A stretch of DNA of 64,000 nucleotides from contig NZ_FOQO01000012.1 in NCBI RefSeq assembly GCF_900113765.1, forward strand, positions 124,001-188,000, written 5' to 3'. How positions within the stretch are numbered: the stretch's first letter is position 1; every line of letters starts with the position of its first letter. Source of the DNA: Parapedobacter indicus. Lineage in GTDB: Bacteria > Bacteroidota > Bacteroidia > Sphingobacteriales > Sphingobacteriaceae. A program made the position numbers and the translations under genes. Below are positions 27,163 through 35,500 of this stretch, piece after piece. The notes beneath the pieces are model-generated. The model saw nothing but the letters and a program-made list of their open reading frames with translations. It was not told the DNA's origin and searched no databases.

Positions 27163-28788
27163 CTAATTTACCTGAAGTGCTCCTTTGAGCTTTGATGGCA
27201 TCTTAAGCATCCTATTTCGGGTGCCAGATGCCTTATCTTTGAATTCCATAATACGTCTATTCTTTCTAGAATGGCTTATTATTTCGGCTTCACTTAAGTC
27301 TACATTGACCCAAGTATAAATATTTTTGCCTGAACGATTAGTCCAGTAGATCAATGGTGAATCTCCTTCCTCATCAAATATTTCCACAGTGCCTGAAATG
27401 ATCAATCCGTATTCTGGGCTGTCTTTGCTTACGCCACCCCATCCATTGCTTTTGATCAAGTATTTGTTGACACCGATATTGCAATTTTCAAATTTTAATT
27501 TTCCGTATATCGCTTCGGTATTAATAGCTAAAATGTCGGATCCATTGACGTTACAGTTGTTAAAAGTAATGTCTGATTTTACATTTGTCCGAAGGTTAGC
27601 AACTACCGAGGAGATTCGATACTCCTCTCTTATATTGTTTTGATGCCATATTCTAGAATTGTTAATTTGAATATCACATGAATTAAAAACTACGGTAATG
27701 TTCCCGCGAGATTCATTCCCCGTGATAAAGGCAGTTAAACCGATATTTGACGCCTTGACGGTGTTGAGCACTAAAGTGGTTTCGTGTGCAGTTGAACATG
27801 AAGCGAAGCCGACGGTCGAGCAGTTTGAGCAAGCTGCATTATTTACGACTAAATGCGCAGACCCTGCTCTAAATGCATTCCCCAAATCTTTATTTAACCC
27901 GTTAGCAAACATGTCGCTATAATTCCCGCCGTTAACAACCGCTTGCATACCTTTGTCTTCGACTACAATACCTGCCTTTCCGCAATATTTAGAGGATCCC
28001 CCCTTAACCTCTGTTCGATGTGCGGTACAATTATTAAATTCCAAATAATAGTCTATTTGGTTTTTCAGATTTTCTCCACACCAGCCGTCTGCGCAAAAAG
28101 CGGCATACCCTAAAGAAGCAGGATTTGAAAAACAATCGTTAAAATAGATTTTGTTGCTTGATGCAGAATAGAATGATGCTACGGAACCACATAAAAAGGC
28201 CTTACAATCGTTTATTTTGACATTTTCACACTTGATAATTGCAAGTGCATGGCCGCCGTTTTGCTGAAGAAAAGGAGCACGGTTATTATGCGGCAAACGC
28301 ACAGAGGCGTCTGCATTGCCCCAGTTCTCGCCTTTTCCGTAGAAAGAAAAATTCTCTATAGTAATGTTCTGGCACCGATCTAGCGAAAGTGCCGTAGGAA
28401 AATTTACTTTAGTCTTACCTGCCGACGGGTTTTTCACTCTAATAGTGCCGTTCTTCAATAGGACGTTGCGTTTATTAAATAGACGAGGGACATTTTCAAT
28501 TTGTATGGCGTCTTTATCTTTCTCACCTTTGATATTTTCAAATATAGTAATATCTAACCCTTCAAAATCTATGATATTACCGTTTTTAACCTTATTGAGA
28601 AGCTTAACCAAGACTTCGGTTTCATCGGTTCCGTCTCCTTTAAGTCCTTGTGACTTAGCTCTTAGTGTTTTGTTTAGTCGCGTATATATGGAGTTTGATT
28701 TGGTGATAGAAAACGGAACTACGGTCAAGAATCCTATACCTCCTTTTAAAAAAAGTCGCCTCGAAAGCTTTTTGATGAGATCAGCCAT
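27163..28788 (-). CDS. Tat-exported right-handed beta-helix protein
   Basis: A 541-residue protein with a twin-arginine signal (KLSRRLFLKGGIGFLTVVP), then a parallel beta-helix seen as repeated N-rich coils (IKCENVKINDCKAFLCG, IYFNDCFSN, NITVVFNSCDIQINN). The family includes polysaccharide lyases, epimerases and depolymerases. No catalytic set can be named. It lies inside the glycan locus on the opposite strand, with its own upstream space at 28789-28929, and is as AT-rich as its neighbours. It may trim or modify the polymer outside the cytoplasm. Confidence 0.8.
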   Translation of the reverse strand: MADLIKKLSRRLFLKGGIGFLTVVPFSITKSNSIYTRLNKTLRAKSQGLKGDGTDETEVLVKLLNKVKNGNIIDFEGLDITIFENIKGEKDKDAIQIENVPRLFNKRNVLLKNGTIRVKNPSAGKTKVNFPTALSLDRCQNITIENFSFYGKGENWGNADASVRLPHNNRAPFLQQNGGHALAIIKCENVKINDCKAFLCGSVASFYSASSNKIYFNDCFSNPASLGYAAFCADGWCGENLKNQIDYYLEFNNCTAHRTEVKGGSSKYCGKAGIVVEDKGMQAVVNGGNYSDMFANGLNKDLGNAFRAGSAHLVVNNAACSNCSTVGFASCSTAHETTLVLNTVKASNIGLTAFITGNESRGNITVVFNSCDIQINNSRIWHQNNIREEYRISSVVANLRTNVKSDITFNNCNVNGSDILAINTEAIYGKLKFENCNIGVNKYLIKSNGWGGVSKDSPEYGLIISGTVEIFDEEGDSPLIYWTNRSGKNIYTWVNVDLSEAEIISHSRKNRRIMEFKDKASGTRNRMLKMPSKLKGALQVN

Positions 28789-28929
28789 AATTAATGTTTA
28801 ACAATATGTGCTATATAAATTGAATTTTTGTTTTTTTGTCTAACGAAAACGATCTAATGCATAAATGCTATATTCGCAATATGCGTTTTATTGCGTATTG
28901 GACTTACTCCGCGCAAATTTTTTCTGTAA

Positions 28930-29832
28930 ATGGCTGTAACCACTGTTATCATATCTGGCTCTAACGGTTTTGTAGGGCAAAATCTTGGTTCCTATCTAAA
29001 CTCCGATAGATTCAAAGTATATCCATTGTCCTTAAGAGATGAATGGGAACAACAAATACCGGACCAATATGATGTAACTATCCATCTTGCCGGGAAGGCC
29101 CATGATATTAAAAACTCAAGTAACCCAAAAGAGTATTTTCACGTTAATACCGATTTAACTAAGCAGTTGTTTGGTCAATTCTTGCGTAGCAATGCCCGGG
29201 ATTTTATTTATTTCAGCAGTGTAAAGGCTGTAGCCGACACCGTAGAGGGCGTGCTGGATGAATTTGTTTCGCCCGATCCCCAAACGCCTTATGGTCAATC
29301 TAAGTGGCAAGCAGAGCAATATCTGAATAGCCAACCACTTCCAGCGGGAAAGAGAGTATTCATTCTTCGCCCATGCATGATTCACGGGCCGGGTAATAAA
29401 GGCAACCTTAACCTGCTTTACAAGATGGTAAAAACAGGGCTACCCTACCCTTTGGCTGCGTTTCAAAACCGGCGATCCTTCCTTTCCATTGATAATCTGC
29501 AATTTGTGGTTAAGTCGCTCATTACAAATCCGGATATTCCTAGTGGCACATATAACCTAGCTGACGACGAAGCCCTATCGACCAATGAACTCATTCGTAT
29601 TATTGGCGAGGCAAGGGGAAGGCGTACACGGCTTTGGCGGCTGTCTCCGGGCCTAATCAATGGGGTGGCTAAACTGGGTGATAAATTTAAACTTCCTCTT
29701 AACACGGAACGGTTAAAGAAGCTAACTGAAAATTATGTGGTGGGCAATACTAAAATTAAAAATGAATTGAAGATCGCGCACATGCCGATTTCAGCGAGAG
29801 AAGGATTGCTAAAGACCCTCCGAAGTTTTTAA
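28930..29832 (+). CDS. NAD-dependent sugar epimerase/reductase (WbpV-like)
   Basis: A 300-residue extended SDR with the NAD motif GSNGFVGQNLGSYL, YGQSKWQAEQY as catalytic Tyr-Lys region, and a C-terminal part (NRRSFLSIDNL, YNLADDEALSTNELI) typical of the WbpV/WbpK group. These make the 4-reduced sugar, for example QuiNAc or FucNAc, that the paired initiating transferase loads onto lipid. It converges with exactly such a transferase and overlaps it by 24 bases. Its GC content is higher than that of the preceding block, so it probably belongs to the conserved edge of the locus. Confidence 0.84.
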   Translation: MAVTTVIISGSNGFVGQNLGSYLNSDRFKVYPLSLRDEWEQQIPDQYDVTIHLAGKAHDIKNSSNPKEYFHVNTDLTKQLFGQFLRSNARDFIYFSSVKAVADTVEGVLDEFVSPDPQTPYGQSKWQAEQYLNSQPLPAGKRVFILRPCMIHGPGNKGNLNLLYKMVKTGLPYPLAAFQNRRSFLSIDNLQFVVKSLITNPDIPSGTYNLADDEALSTNELIRIIGEARGRRTRLWRLSPGLINGVAKLGDKFKLPLNTERLKKLTENYVVGNTKIKNELKIAHMPISAREGLLKTLRSF

Positions 29833-30780
29833 CATTCCTATTAAAATATACCGCCTTATCCCAATATACACCAACACCAAAACCATTAGAACACACACAC
29901 CCACTTTGATTTGTGTCTCAATAGGATATAAAGTTGACGCAATTACTAACGCACCTGTACCAACTTGTAACAACCCGTAACACGTAGAAATCGTCAACCG
30001 ATTTCCCTCTGCTTCATTCGCCAAATACTGATACAAATGCGTGCGATGTGCCTTGAAGATATTTTCCCGCCGAAATAATCTATAAATAATTGTTAGTACA
30101 CTATCAACTCCATACACCGCAAAGAATAGAATATAAATCAAATTACTGGTAGCCAAAATCAAACTCAGCGTTGCAAAAATCAAGATAAAACTCATTCCCA
30201 CGCTTCCGACATCCCCGGCGAAGCACTTGGCGCGCTGTCGGAAGTTGAAAAAAGCAAATACGCCATTCGCAATTGCAGTGCAATACAACAGCCGGTCATC
30301 CACGAAACTGATATCCCGGTTGGCCAGCCAAAGCTGCAATAGCACGGCAAAGCTGTACATCGCAGTAATGCCGTTGATGCCGTCCATAAAATTGTAAGCG
30401 TTGATGGTGCCGATAACTAAGATTAACGCAATGGGAACCACCCACCAAGGATACTCGAATAGTTGAACCTCGATAAAAAGTAGTACCACCGACAATAGAT
30501 GTATGCTGATGCGAATGCGGTTGGATAGCGTAAGGATATCATCAAGAAAACTGATGAGCGTGATGAGGGTAAGGCCCGCAAAAAAGTAGGGATAAGCAGC
30601 TCCGCTCCAGATAAACCAGGCCAGCGCACCCAAATAGAATACGACCCCGCCACCACGGATCGTAACCCGTGTGTGGCTGCTTCGCTCATTGGGCCGATCG
30701 ATGATGTTATAGCGGTCGGCAATGCGGAAATACACCAACATGGCCGCAAAAAGTAGAACAGCTATCAATGCGAGAAACAT
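29809..30780 (-). CDS. Initiating phosphoglycosyltransferase, WecA/WbpL family
   Basis: A 323-residue polytopic membrane enzyme that transfers a sugar-1-phosphate from UDP-sugar to undecaprenyl phosphate, the first step of repeat-unit assembly. NAYNFMDGINGITAMYS and the DD pair in SFLDDIL are the family hallmarks. The start ATG at 30780 (MFLALIAVLLF) is preferred; the frame stays open to 30942, but that extension would run into the divergent cupin gene. It converges on, and overlaps, the WbpV-like gene. Confidence 0.9.
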   Translation of the reverse strand: MFLALIAVLLFAAMLVYFRIADRYNIIDRPNERSSHTRVTIRGGGVVFYLGALAWFIWSGAAYPYFFAGLTLITLISFLDDILTLSNRIRISIHLLSVVLLFIEVQLFEYPWWVVPIALILVIGTINAYNFMDGINGITAMYSFAVLLQLWLANRDISFVDDRLLYCTAIANGVFAFFNFRQRAKCFAGDVGSVGMSFILIFATLSLILATSNLIYILFFAVYGVDSVLTIIYRLFRRENIFKAHRTHLYQYLANEAEGNRLTISTCYGLLQVGTGALVIASTLYPIETQIKVGVCVLMVLVLVYIGIRRYILIGMLKTSEGL

Positions 30781-30862
30781 GCGGCAAATATAGATTTTTC
30801 TGGAGGCCAATTTCAACAGAATTAATAAATTGCACCCGACTAATGTTGAAAACAGAAATTGT

Positions 30863-31312
30863 ATGGAAGAGATCGTAATAACACAGGGCGGTGTCGCTAG
30901 TGACCATCGCGGAAGTATTCGGTTTGTCAATGATTTTGACATGACAGCGGTGAAGCGATTTTATATTATCGAAAATAAAGACACCGAGACGATCCGTGGG
31001 TGGCGGGCACATCGGATTGAACAACGTTGGTTTTATGTATTAGAAGGTGCTTTTTTCATGAAAACAGTTAAGATCGATGACTGGAGCCAGGCTTCCAAGG
31101 AATTGCCGGTGGAACACACGATTCTGCGGAGTGAGGAACAGCGAATTATACATGTACCCGTAGGATTCGGAACGGCTTTTCAAGCGCTGGAACCCGGAAG
31201 CAGGCTATTGGTGTTTGCTGATCACGGCATCGAGCATGCGCAGCATGACGATTATACCTACCCCGTAGATTATTTTATCCGAACACATACCCCAATAGGT
31301 AGTAAAGTATAA
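30863..31312 (+). CDS. WxcM/FdtA-like cupin sugar isomerase or epimerase
   Basis: A 149-residue RmlC-like cupin. GGVASDHRGSIRFVNDF starts the fold, and RGWRAHRIEQRWFYVLEG is the core strand region with the conserved histidine. Proteins of this type act on dTDP- or UDP-4-keto-6-deoxy sugars as 3,4-ketoisomerases or epimerases. Start ATG 30863 is chosen over the open frame back to 30830. It is divergent from the phosphoglycosyltransferase and shares 82 bases of upstream DNA with it. Its end overlaps a small reverse-strand gene by 38 bases. Confidence 0.78.
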   Translation: MEEIVITQGGVASDHRGSIRFVNDFDMTAVKRFYIIENKDTETIRGWRAHRIEQRWFYVLEGAFFMKTVKIDDWSQASKELPVEHTILRSEEQRIIHVPVGFGTAFQALEPGSRLLVFADHGIEHAQHDDYTYPVDYFIRTHTPIGSKV

Positions 31313-31397
31313 TAAACACGACGATGGTTCCGAGACATCCGAACCCAAGCTTTTTGGCGCCCCAACCGGCAATCAATGCCCTGAATAATTTGTTCAT
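31275..31397 (-). CDS. Small membrane protein, 40 residues
   Basis: Reading the reverse strand from ATG at 31397 gives a 40-residue protein: MNKLFRALIAGWGAKKLGFG, a cysteine-glycine turn, then a strong membrane helix TIVVFIILYYLLGYVFG ending in TAA. AGGAG stands just upstream of the ATG, an unusually good ribosome site for this phylum. The pattern of short N-terminal amphipathic part, Gly/Cys turn and single helix recalls small membrane proteins common in Bacteroidota genomes. It overlaps the 3' end of the cupin gene. Function is unknown. Confidence 0.7.
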   Translation of the reverse strand: MNKLFRALIAGWGAKKLGFGCLGTIVVFIILYYLLGYVFG

Positions 31398-31624
31398 ACT
31401 CCTCTTCGTTTAGTTCGAAACGTTTAACAGGTTTACAACAAAATAAGCCGAGCAATGTTTTCGACTCATCACGGTTAACGAACGTATCCGTCGATCAAGG
31501 AAACATTGGCCGTAGCTAGTCTAGGAACACATTGTTGCGAGGCGATGAAGCATAGTTAAAATAATTTTAGGTGTTTTCCCTACTTGTGCAACCCTATGCC
31601 AAATGACTAACTGACAAAGCCGAT

Positions 31625-32182
31625 ATGCATCGTTGTGAAGTGACAGATGAAATGTTGTTGAATGCGCTCAAGAATCACGATTCTTATGCATTCGAGGCCA
31701 TTTATCATCGCTATTGGCGACGATTATTTGTTTTTGTGTATCAGCAGATGGGTTCCAAAGACGAGGCCGAGGAGGTTCTTCAGGACCTCATGTTGAGCCT
31801 GTGGCAGAACCGGTCGGATTCGAATATCCGCAACCTGAGATCCTATCTCTTTATCGCCGCCCGAAACCTGGTAAACATGCATTACCGGAAGGAAATCAAC
31901 CTGCGTAAGTACCGGGAATTTCAGCTTATGCAGGAAGTGATGGAAAGCATTCCGCCGGAGAACGCCGTATACGAGAAGGAGCTGTTGGATGCGATTGAAA
32001 AAGTGCTGGAGAAATTGCCCGAGAAAACGGCCTGTATTTTCCGAATGAATAAGCTGGACCACGTTTCGGTGAATAAGATTGCAACGCATATGGGATTGTC
32101 TGATAAAGCCGTAGAATATCACCTTAGTAAGTCAATGAAAGTGATGCGGAAACAACTGCAGCGCTATCTGTTAGCGAATTAA
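31625..32182 (+). CDS. ECF sigma factor, FecI-like
   Basis: A 185-residue sigma-70-family factor. Region 2 contains YHRYWRRLFVFVYQQMGSKDEAEEVLQDLMLSLW (about residues 27-60), and region 4 contains ACIFRMNKLDHVSVNKIATHMGLSDKAVEYHLSKSMK (about residues 135-171). It is followed after 29 bases by a FecR-type anti-sigma factor and 4.5 kb later by a SusC with an STN domain, the three parts of a surface-signalling system for nutrient uptake. It should drive the locus through susC. The 227 bases before it, after the small membrane protein start, show no other gene. Confidence 0.93.
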   Translation: MHRCEVTDEMLLNALKNHDSYAFEAIYHRYWRRLFVFVYQQMGSKDEAEEVLQDLMLSLWQNRSDSNIRNLRSYLFIAARNLVNMHYRKEINLRKYREFQLMQEVMESIPPENAVYEKELLDAIEKVLEKLPEKTACIFRMNKLDHVSVNKIATHMGLSDKAVEYHLSKSMKVMRKQLQRYLLAN

Positions 32183-32211
32183 TTGAAGACCGAATAAACA
32201 ATGTTACACGT

Positions 32212-33222
32212 ATGACAACGGGGGAGTTTGAAAAGCTGGTAGAACGGTATCGGTTGGGTGAATGTACACCGGATGAAATAGCCTTTGTGGCAAAATGGAT
32301 GGAAAAAAATGCGGGCGCCGCCGAGGATGATAGTACGGTTTTCAAAAATGAGGAAGAAGCGATCCGCAGGGAGGAAGAAGGCTGGAACAGGATTCAGCAG
32401 CTAGCGGGTTTTAAGCGTAAAACGGCAACACGGCGCATGCGCAATCGGTACTGGTGGGCTGCTGCCGCCTGTGTTGCATGGGTGGTAGGCGGGCTGCTTT
32501 TTTTAAATAGGGCATCGGATTCTCAACCGGAGTTGGCGGGTTTGGAAACCTTCAATACATCGGCAAACCGGCAGCGGATCACCCTGCCCGATAGCAGCAC
32601 CGTGGTACTCGGAGAGGGGTCAAGCATCATCATCAGCGAGGACTATGGCATGAAAAACCGGGTGGTTCGTTTGAAGGGCGAAGCGTTTTTTGAGATAGTG
32701 CCCAATCCGCAGGCTCCCTTTCTGGTATATAGCGCCGACCTGATCACGGAAGTGCTCGGTACGAGTTTTTCGATCAAACCGGAAGCAAAGGGGAAGACCA
32801 TCGAGGTTTCGGTAACGACCGGTAAAGTGTCGGTCTATGCTGGCGAGAAAGACCGGAACAAACGGAGGCGGGGGGTCATCCTGACAACCAATCAGAAAGC
32901 GGTGTACGATGCCGAATCAAAAACGATCCGGCAGGATTTGGTAGACCACCCCAAAATCGTGGAAACCGACGCTCCGGAAGCGGTGTTCAACTTCGACCAG
33001 ACGCGTGTTAAAACCGTGTTGGCTACGCTTCGGCATTCATACAAAATGGAAATTGTGGTGACGAATCCGGTGCTGAACGATTGCCTGTTTACCGGAAACC
33101 TGAACGGTTTTGACCTGTTTCAACAGCTGAACTACATCTGCGACGTCATAAACGCGCAGTACGAGGTGAGGGGCACCACGATCTTCCTCACCGGGGAAGG
33201 GTGCCGAGCACCCAAGGAGTAA
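32212..33222 (+). CDS. FecR-family anti-sigma factor
   Basis: A 336-residue single-pass inner-membrane protein. The cytosolic part (about residues 1-80) binds the sigma factor; the membrane helix is YWWAAAACVAWVVGGLLFLN (about residues 81-100). The periplasmic FecR domain shows ITLPDSSTVVLGEGSSI and GTSFSIKPEAKGKTIEVSV, and a C-terminal DUF4974-like STN-type module carries VFNFDQTRVKTVLATLRHSY. It should receive the signal from the STN domain of the SusC at 36735. Confidence 0.93.
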   Translation: MTTGEFEKLVERYRLGECTPDEIAFVAKWMEKNAGAAEDDSTVFKNEEEAIRREEEGWNRIQQLAGFKRKTATRRMRNRYWWAAAACVAWVVGGLLFLNRASDSQPELAGLETFNTSANRQRITLPDSSTVVLGEGSSIIISEDYGMKNRVVRLKGEAFFEIVPNPQAPFLVYSADLITEVLGTSFSIKPEAKGKTIEVSVTTGKVSVYAGEKDRNKRRRGVILTTNQKAVYDAESKTIRQDLVDHPKIVETDAPEAVFNFDQTRVKTVLATLRHSYKMEIVVTNPVLNDCLFTGNLNGFDLFQQLNYICDVINAQYEVRGTTIFLTGEGCRAPKE

Positions 33223-33258
33223 CGCGCGGATCGTATTGGCTAATTTAACTACCTCAAC

Positions 33259-34431
33259 ATGAATAGTGTGAAGATTGAAAAAGAAGAATTTCAACAGCGT
33301 ATCGAGAAAATCCAGCACAGCCTTGAAAGGCACGGCTTGGATGCGATGATTGTGTATGGCGACGAATACCGGAAAGAGAACCTCCGTTATGTTGCTAACT
33401 TCTGGCCGATATTTGAACGAGGTGCCTGCTTCATACCCCGGAAAGGGGCACCCATCCTAGCAGGAGCACCGGAGGGCGAGAAGTACGCCCGGGAAATGAC
33501 TTGGCTGGAAGACGTACGCAACATAAAAGAATTTGCATGCGTATCGGTTCCGGAAGAAATTGAATATCCGTTAGCGCAGTTTTCTTCCTTGTCCGACATC
33601 ATCCGGGAGGTTTCCGGTGGGGGCACAAAGGTGGGTCTGGTGGGATATTGGGACATTCCGGGGCCGATATATAACCGGATGAAGGATGCAGTGGGCGGGG
33701 GGGAATTATCGGATGCTTCAGCCATTCTCGCGGAACTGCGCCTGATAAAGTCGGAGGCCGAAATCGCTTGCTTGCGGGAAGCCGGAAGGCAAGCATGCTT
33801 GGGGTATGAAAAGCTGATTGAAACCTGCATTCCCGGAACGACAGAGGTGCAGGCTGCTGGGGCCGCCGAAGGTGTGGCGCGTTCCGAAGGGGCCGAAGAC
33901 ATTAATTTCACGGTATTCGGAAGCGGCAAGCGGTGCGATACCGTGATCGGCCGGGCTACCCATAAAGTGATAAGAGACGGTGATATGATTATGGCCGCGA
34001 TGGCGGTTCAATACGAGGGGTATGTCGCCACGGTTGAGTATCCGTTTGTGGCCGGAAAGGAATCGGATACGCAACGTGACTTCCTCCGTGTGTTGTTCGA
34101 GGCAGCAGAAGTGCAGTACGGCTACCTGCGGAATGGCTGCCCGGCGGGCGAAATGGTTAAGGCGGTAAGTGAGGTGTTTAAAAAATACGATATGCAGCAG
34201 TACGATGTATATCCGCCGTTGCACGGAATCGGCCTGGCCGAAGCAGAATCGCCCTACCCGGATAAAGATGCCGACTACCTCCTGAAAAGTGGAATGTGCG
34301 TAAACTCGGACATCAGTCTGTTTGGGCACCCGCACGGGTCGAACCGCATTGAGGAAGGGTTTGTAATACGGGACAACGGCCCGGAGTCGCTGACACCGGC
34401 AATCCGCGAACGTATCAGAAAGGGTGTGTGA
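33259..34431 (+). CDS. M24-family creatinase-like protein lacking metal ligands
   Basis: A 390-residue pita-bread-fold protein. The N-terminal creatinase/prolidase domain (residues 1-150) precedes a C-terminal M24 domain with the histidine in HGIGLAEAES and the last glutamate in NRIEEGFVI. The two aspartates that bind metals in aminopeptidases are missing: the region reads IMAAMAVQYEGYVATVEYPF, and the first glutamate site reads NSDIS. That pattern fits creatinase-type members, which hydrolyse C-N bonds without metals, rather than Xaa-Pro peptidases. It follows fecR directly and precedes a phosphotriesterase-family gene. Confidence 0.85.
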   Translation: MNSVKIEKEEFQQRIEKIQHSLERHGLDAMIVYGDEYRKENLRYVANFWPIFERGACFIPRKGAPILAGAPEGEKYAREMTWLEDVRNIKEFACVSVPEEIEYPLAQFSSLSDIIREVSGGGTKVGLVGYWDIPGPIYNRMKDAVGGGELSDASAILAELRLIKSEAEIACLREAGRQACLGYEKLIETCIPGTTEVQAAGAAEGVARSEGAEDINFTVFGSGKRCDTVIGRATHKVIRDGDMIMAAMAVQYEGYVATVEYPFVAGKESDTQRDFLRVLFEAAEVQYGYLRNGCPAGEMVKAVSEVFKKYDMQQYDVYPPLHGIGLAEAESPYPDKDADYLLKSGMCVNSDISLFGHPHGSNRIEEGFVIRDNGPESLTPAIRERIRKGV

Positions 34432-34450
34432 AACTTCAAAACACGTAAAT

Positions 34451-35485
34451 ATGGCAGTACAAACTGTTACCAAAGTACTAGAAGCAGCAGATTTGGGGCT
34501 GACGTTGCCGCATGAGCACATGTTCATCGACCTCCGGAACCAGTTCACACCCTTCGATGATGCGGAGAAGGACGCGATCAGCCGACAAAAGGTCCACATC
34601 AACAACCTGGGCCGGTTGCGGCTCAATCCGTATGCCATCCAGGATAACCTTGTGCTGGATGATATGGAAGCCGCCGTCAGTGAAACGTTGTTATTCAAAG
34701 AGGCCGGTGGCGATACCATCGTAGACTGTACGTCAATCGGGATAAAAAGGCAACCGGAGAAATTAAGAGAGCTTTCACTCCGTACGGGCGTTAACATTAT
34801 TGCCGGGTCCGGGTACTACACGCAGGATACCCACCCGCGCGAAATGGCAAACTGGACGGCCGGTTATATTGCCGAACGTATTGTGCGCGACTTTCGGGAG
34901 GGCATTGATAACACGGATGTCAAGGCCGGTATTATTGGCGAAATCGGGACCAGCAAGGAAATCCTGCCGTGGGAAAGGACAAATCTGGAAGCGTCAGCCC
35001 TCGCATTCCAGGAGCTCGGGGCACCGGTGTATGTGCATACCTACCCTTGGGGGCAGGCAGGAATCGAAGCCGTAGACGTGTTGGTACGCGGAGGGGTGGC
35101 TCCGGAGAAAATCGTGCTCTGTCATATCGACGTGGAGCCCGACCTGGCGTACATCACCGCGCTGCTGAACCGTGGCGTTTTCATCGAGTTCGATAACTTC
35201 GGGAAAGAGTTTGTGATAGACCCTACTGAGCGGGGATTTGCCGGTGGGATATTTATCAGGGACCTGGATCGGGTACGGTTAATTCATGACCTCGTGCGGG
35301 CAGGTTATGCGAGTCAGATCCTGGTAACGAATGATATCTGTCTGAAATCCATGTTATGCTGCTACGGGGGGTGGGGCTACGCGCACATTCTAAAAAACAT
35401 GGTCCCGCTGATGAAAAGCGAAAACCTGTCGGAATCGGTAATTCACGAAATCGTCAGAGACAATCCTGTGAAACTTTTTTCCTGA
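34451..35485 (+). CDS. Phosphotriesterase-family hydrolase
   Basis: A 344-residue TIM-barrel amidohydrolase. The HxH pair is PHEH at residues 20-23, the bridging residue is a glutamate in IIGEIGTS rather than a carboxylated lysine, and further ligands are in VHTYP, LCHID and TNDI. Natural substrates of such homologues are mostly lactones or sugar and acyl derivatives, not phosphotriesters. ATG 34451 is preferred over the frame opening at 34424, which overlaps the creatinase-like gene. Its position suggests intracellular processing of a compound imported by this locus. Confidence 0.88.
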   Translation: MAVQTVTKVLEAADLGLTLPHEHMFIDLRNQFTPFDDAEKDAISRQKVHINNLGRLRLNPYAIQDNLVLDDMEAAVSETLLFKEAGGDTIVDCTSIGIKRQPEKLRELSLRTGVNIIAGSGYYTQDTHPREMANWTAGYIAERIVRDFREGIDNTDVKAGIIGEIGTSKEILPWERTNLEASALAFQELGAPVYVHTYPWGQAGIEAVDVLVRGGVAPEKIVLCHIDVEPDLAYITALLNRGVFIEFDNFGKEFVIDPTERGFAGGIFIRDLDRVRLIHDLVRAGYASQILVTNDICLKSMLCCYGGWGYAHILKNMVPLMKSENLSESVIHEIVRDNPVKLFS

Positions 35486-35500
35486 AGAGGGCACATAACG

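Noticed and set aside
28861..28905. Imperfect inverted repeat around GCAATATGCG and TTGCGTATTG before the WbpV-like gene
   Set aside because: Pairing is imperfect and short, and no promoter boxes align with it, so it was not listed as a site.
29809..30942. Long form of the initiating transferase starting at 30942
   Set aside because: The extra 54 codons would cross the divergent cupin gene; the family normally starts at the first helix, which matches ATG 30780.
5000..31300. Invertible promoter control of the glycan locus
   Set aside because: No inverted repeats flanking a promoter and no site-specific recombinase gene were seen, unlike in Bacteroides capsule loci.
31270..31455. 61-codon reverse frame in the cupin gene tail region
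   Set aside because: It is a different frame of the DNA that encodes the more convincing 40-residue membrane protein at 31275-31397, which has a ribosome site and a helix.
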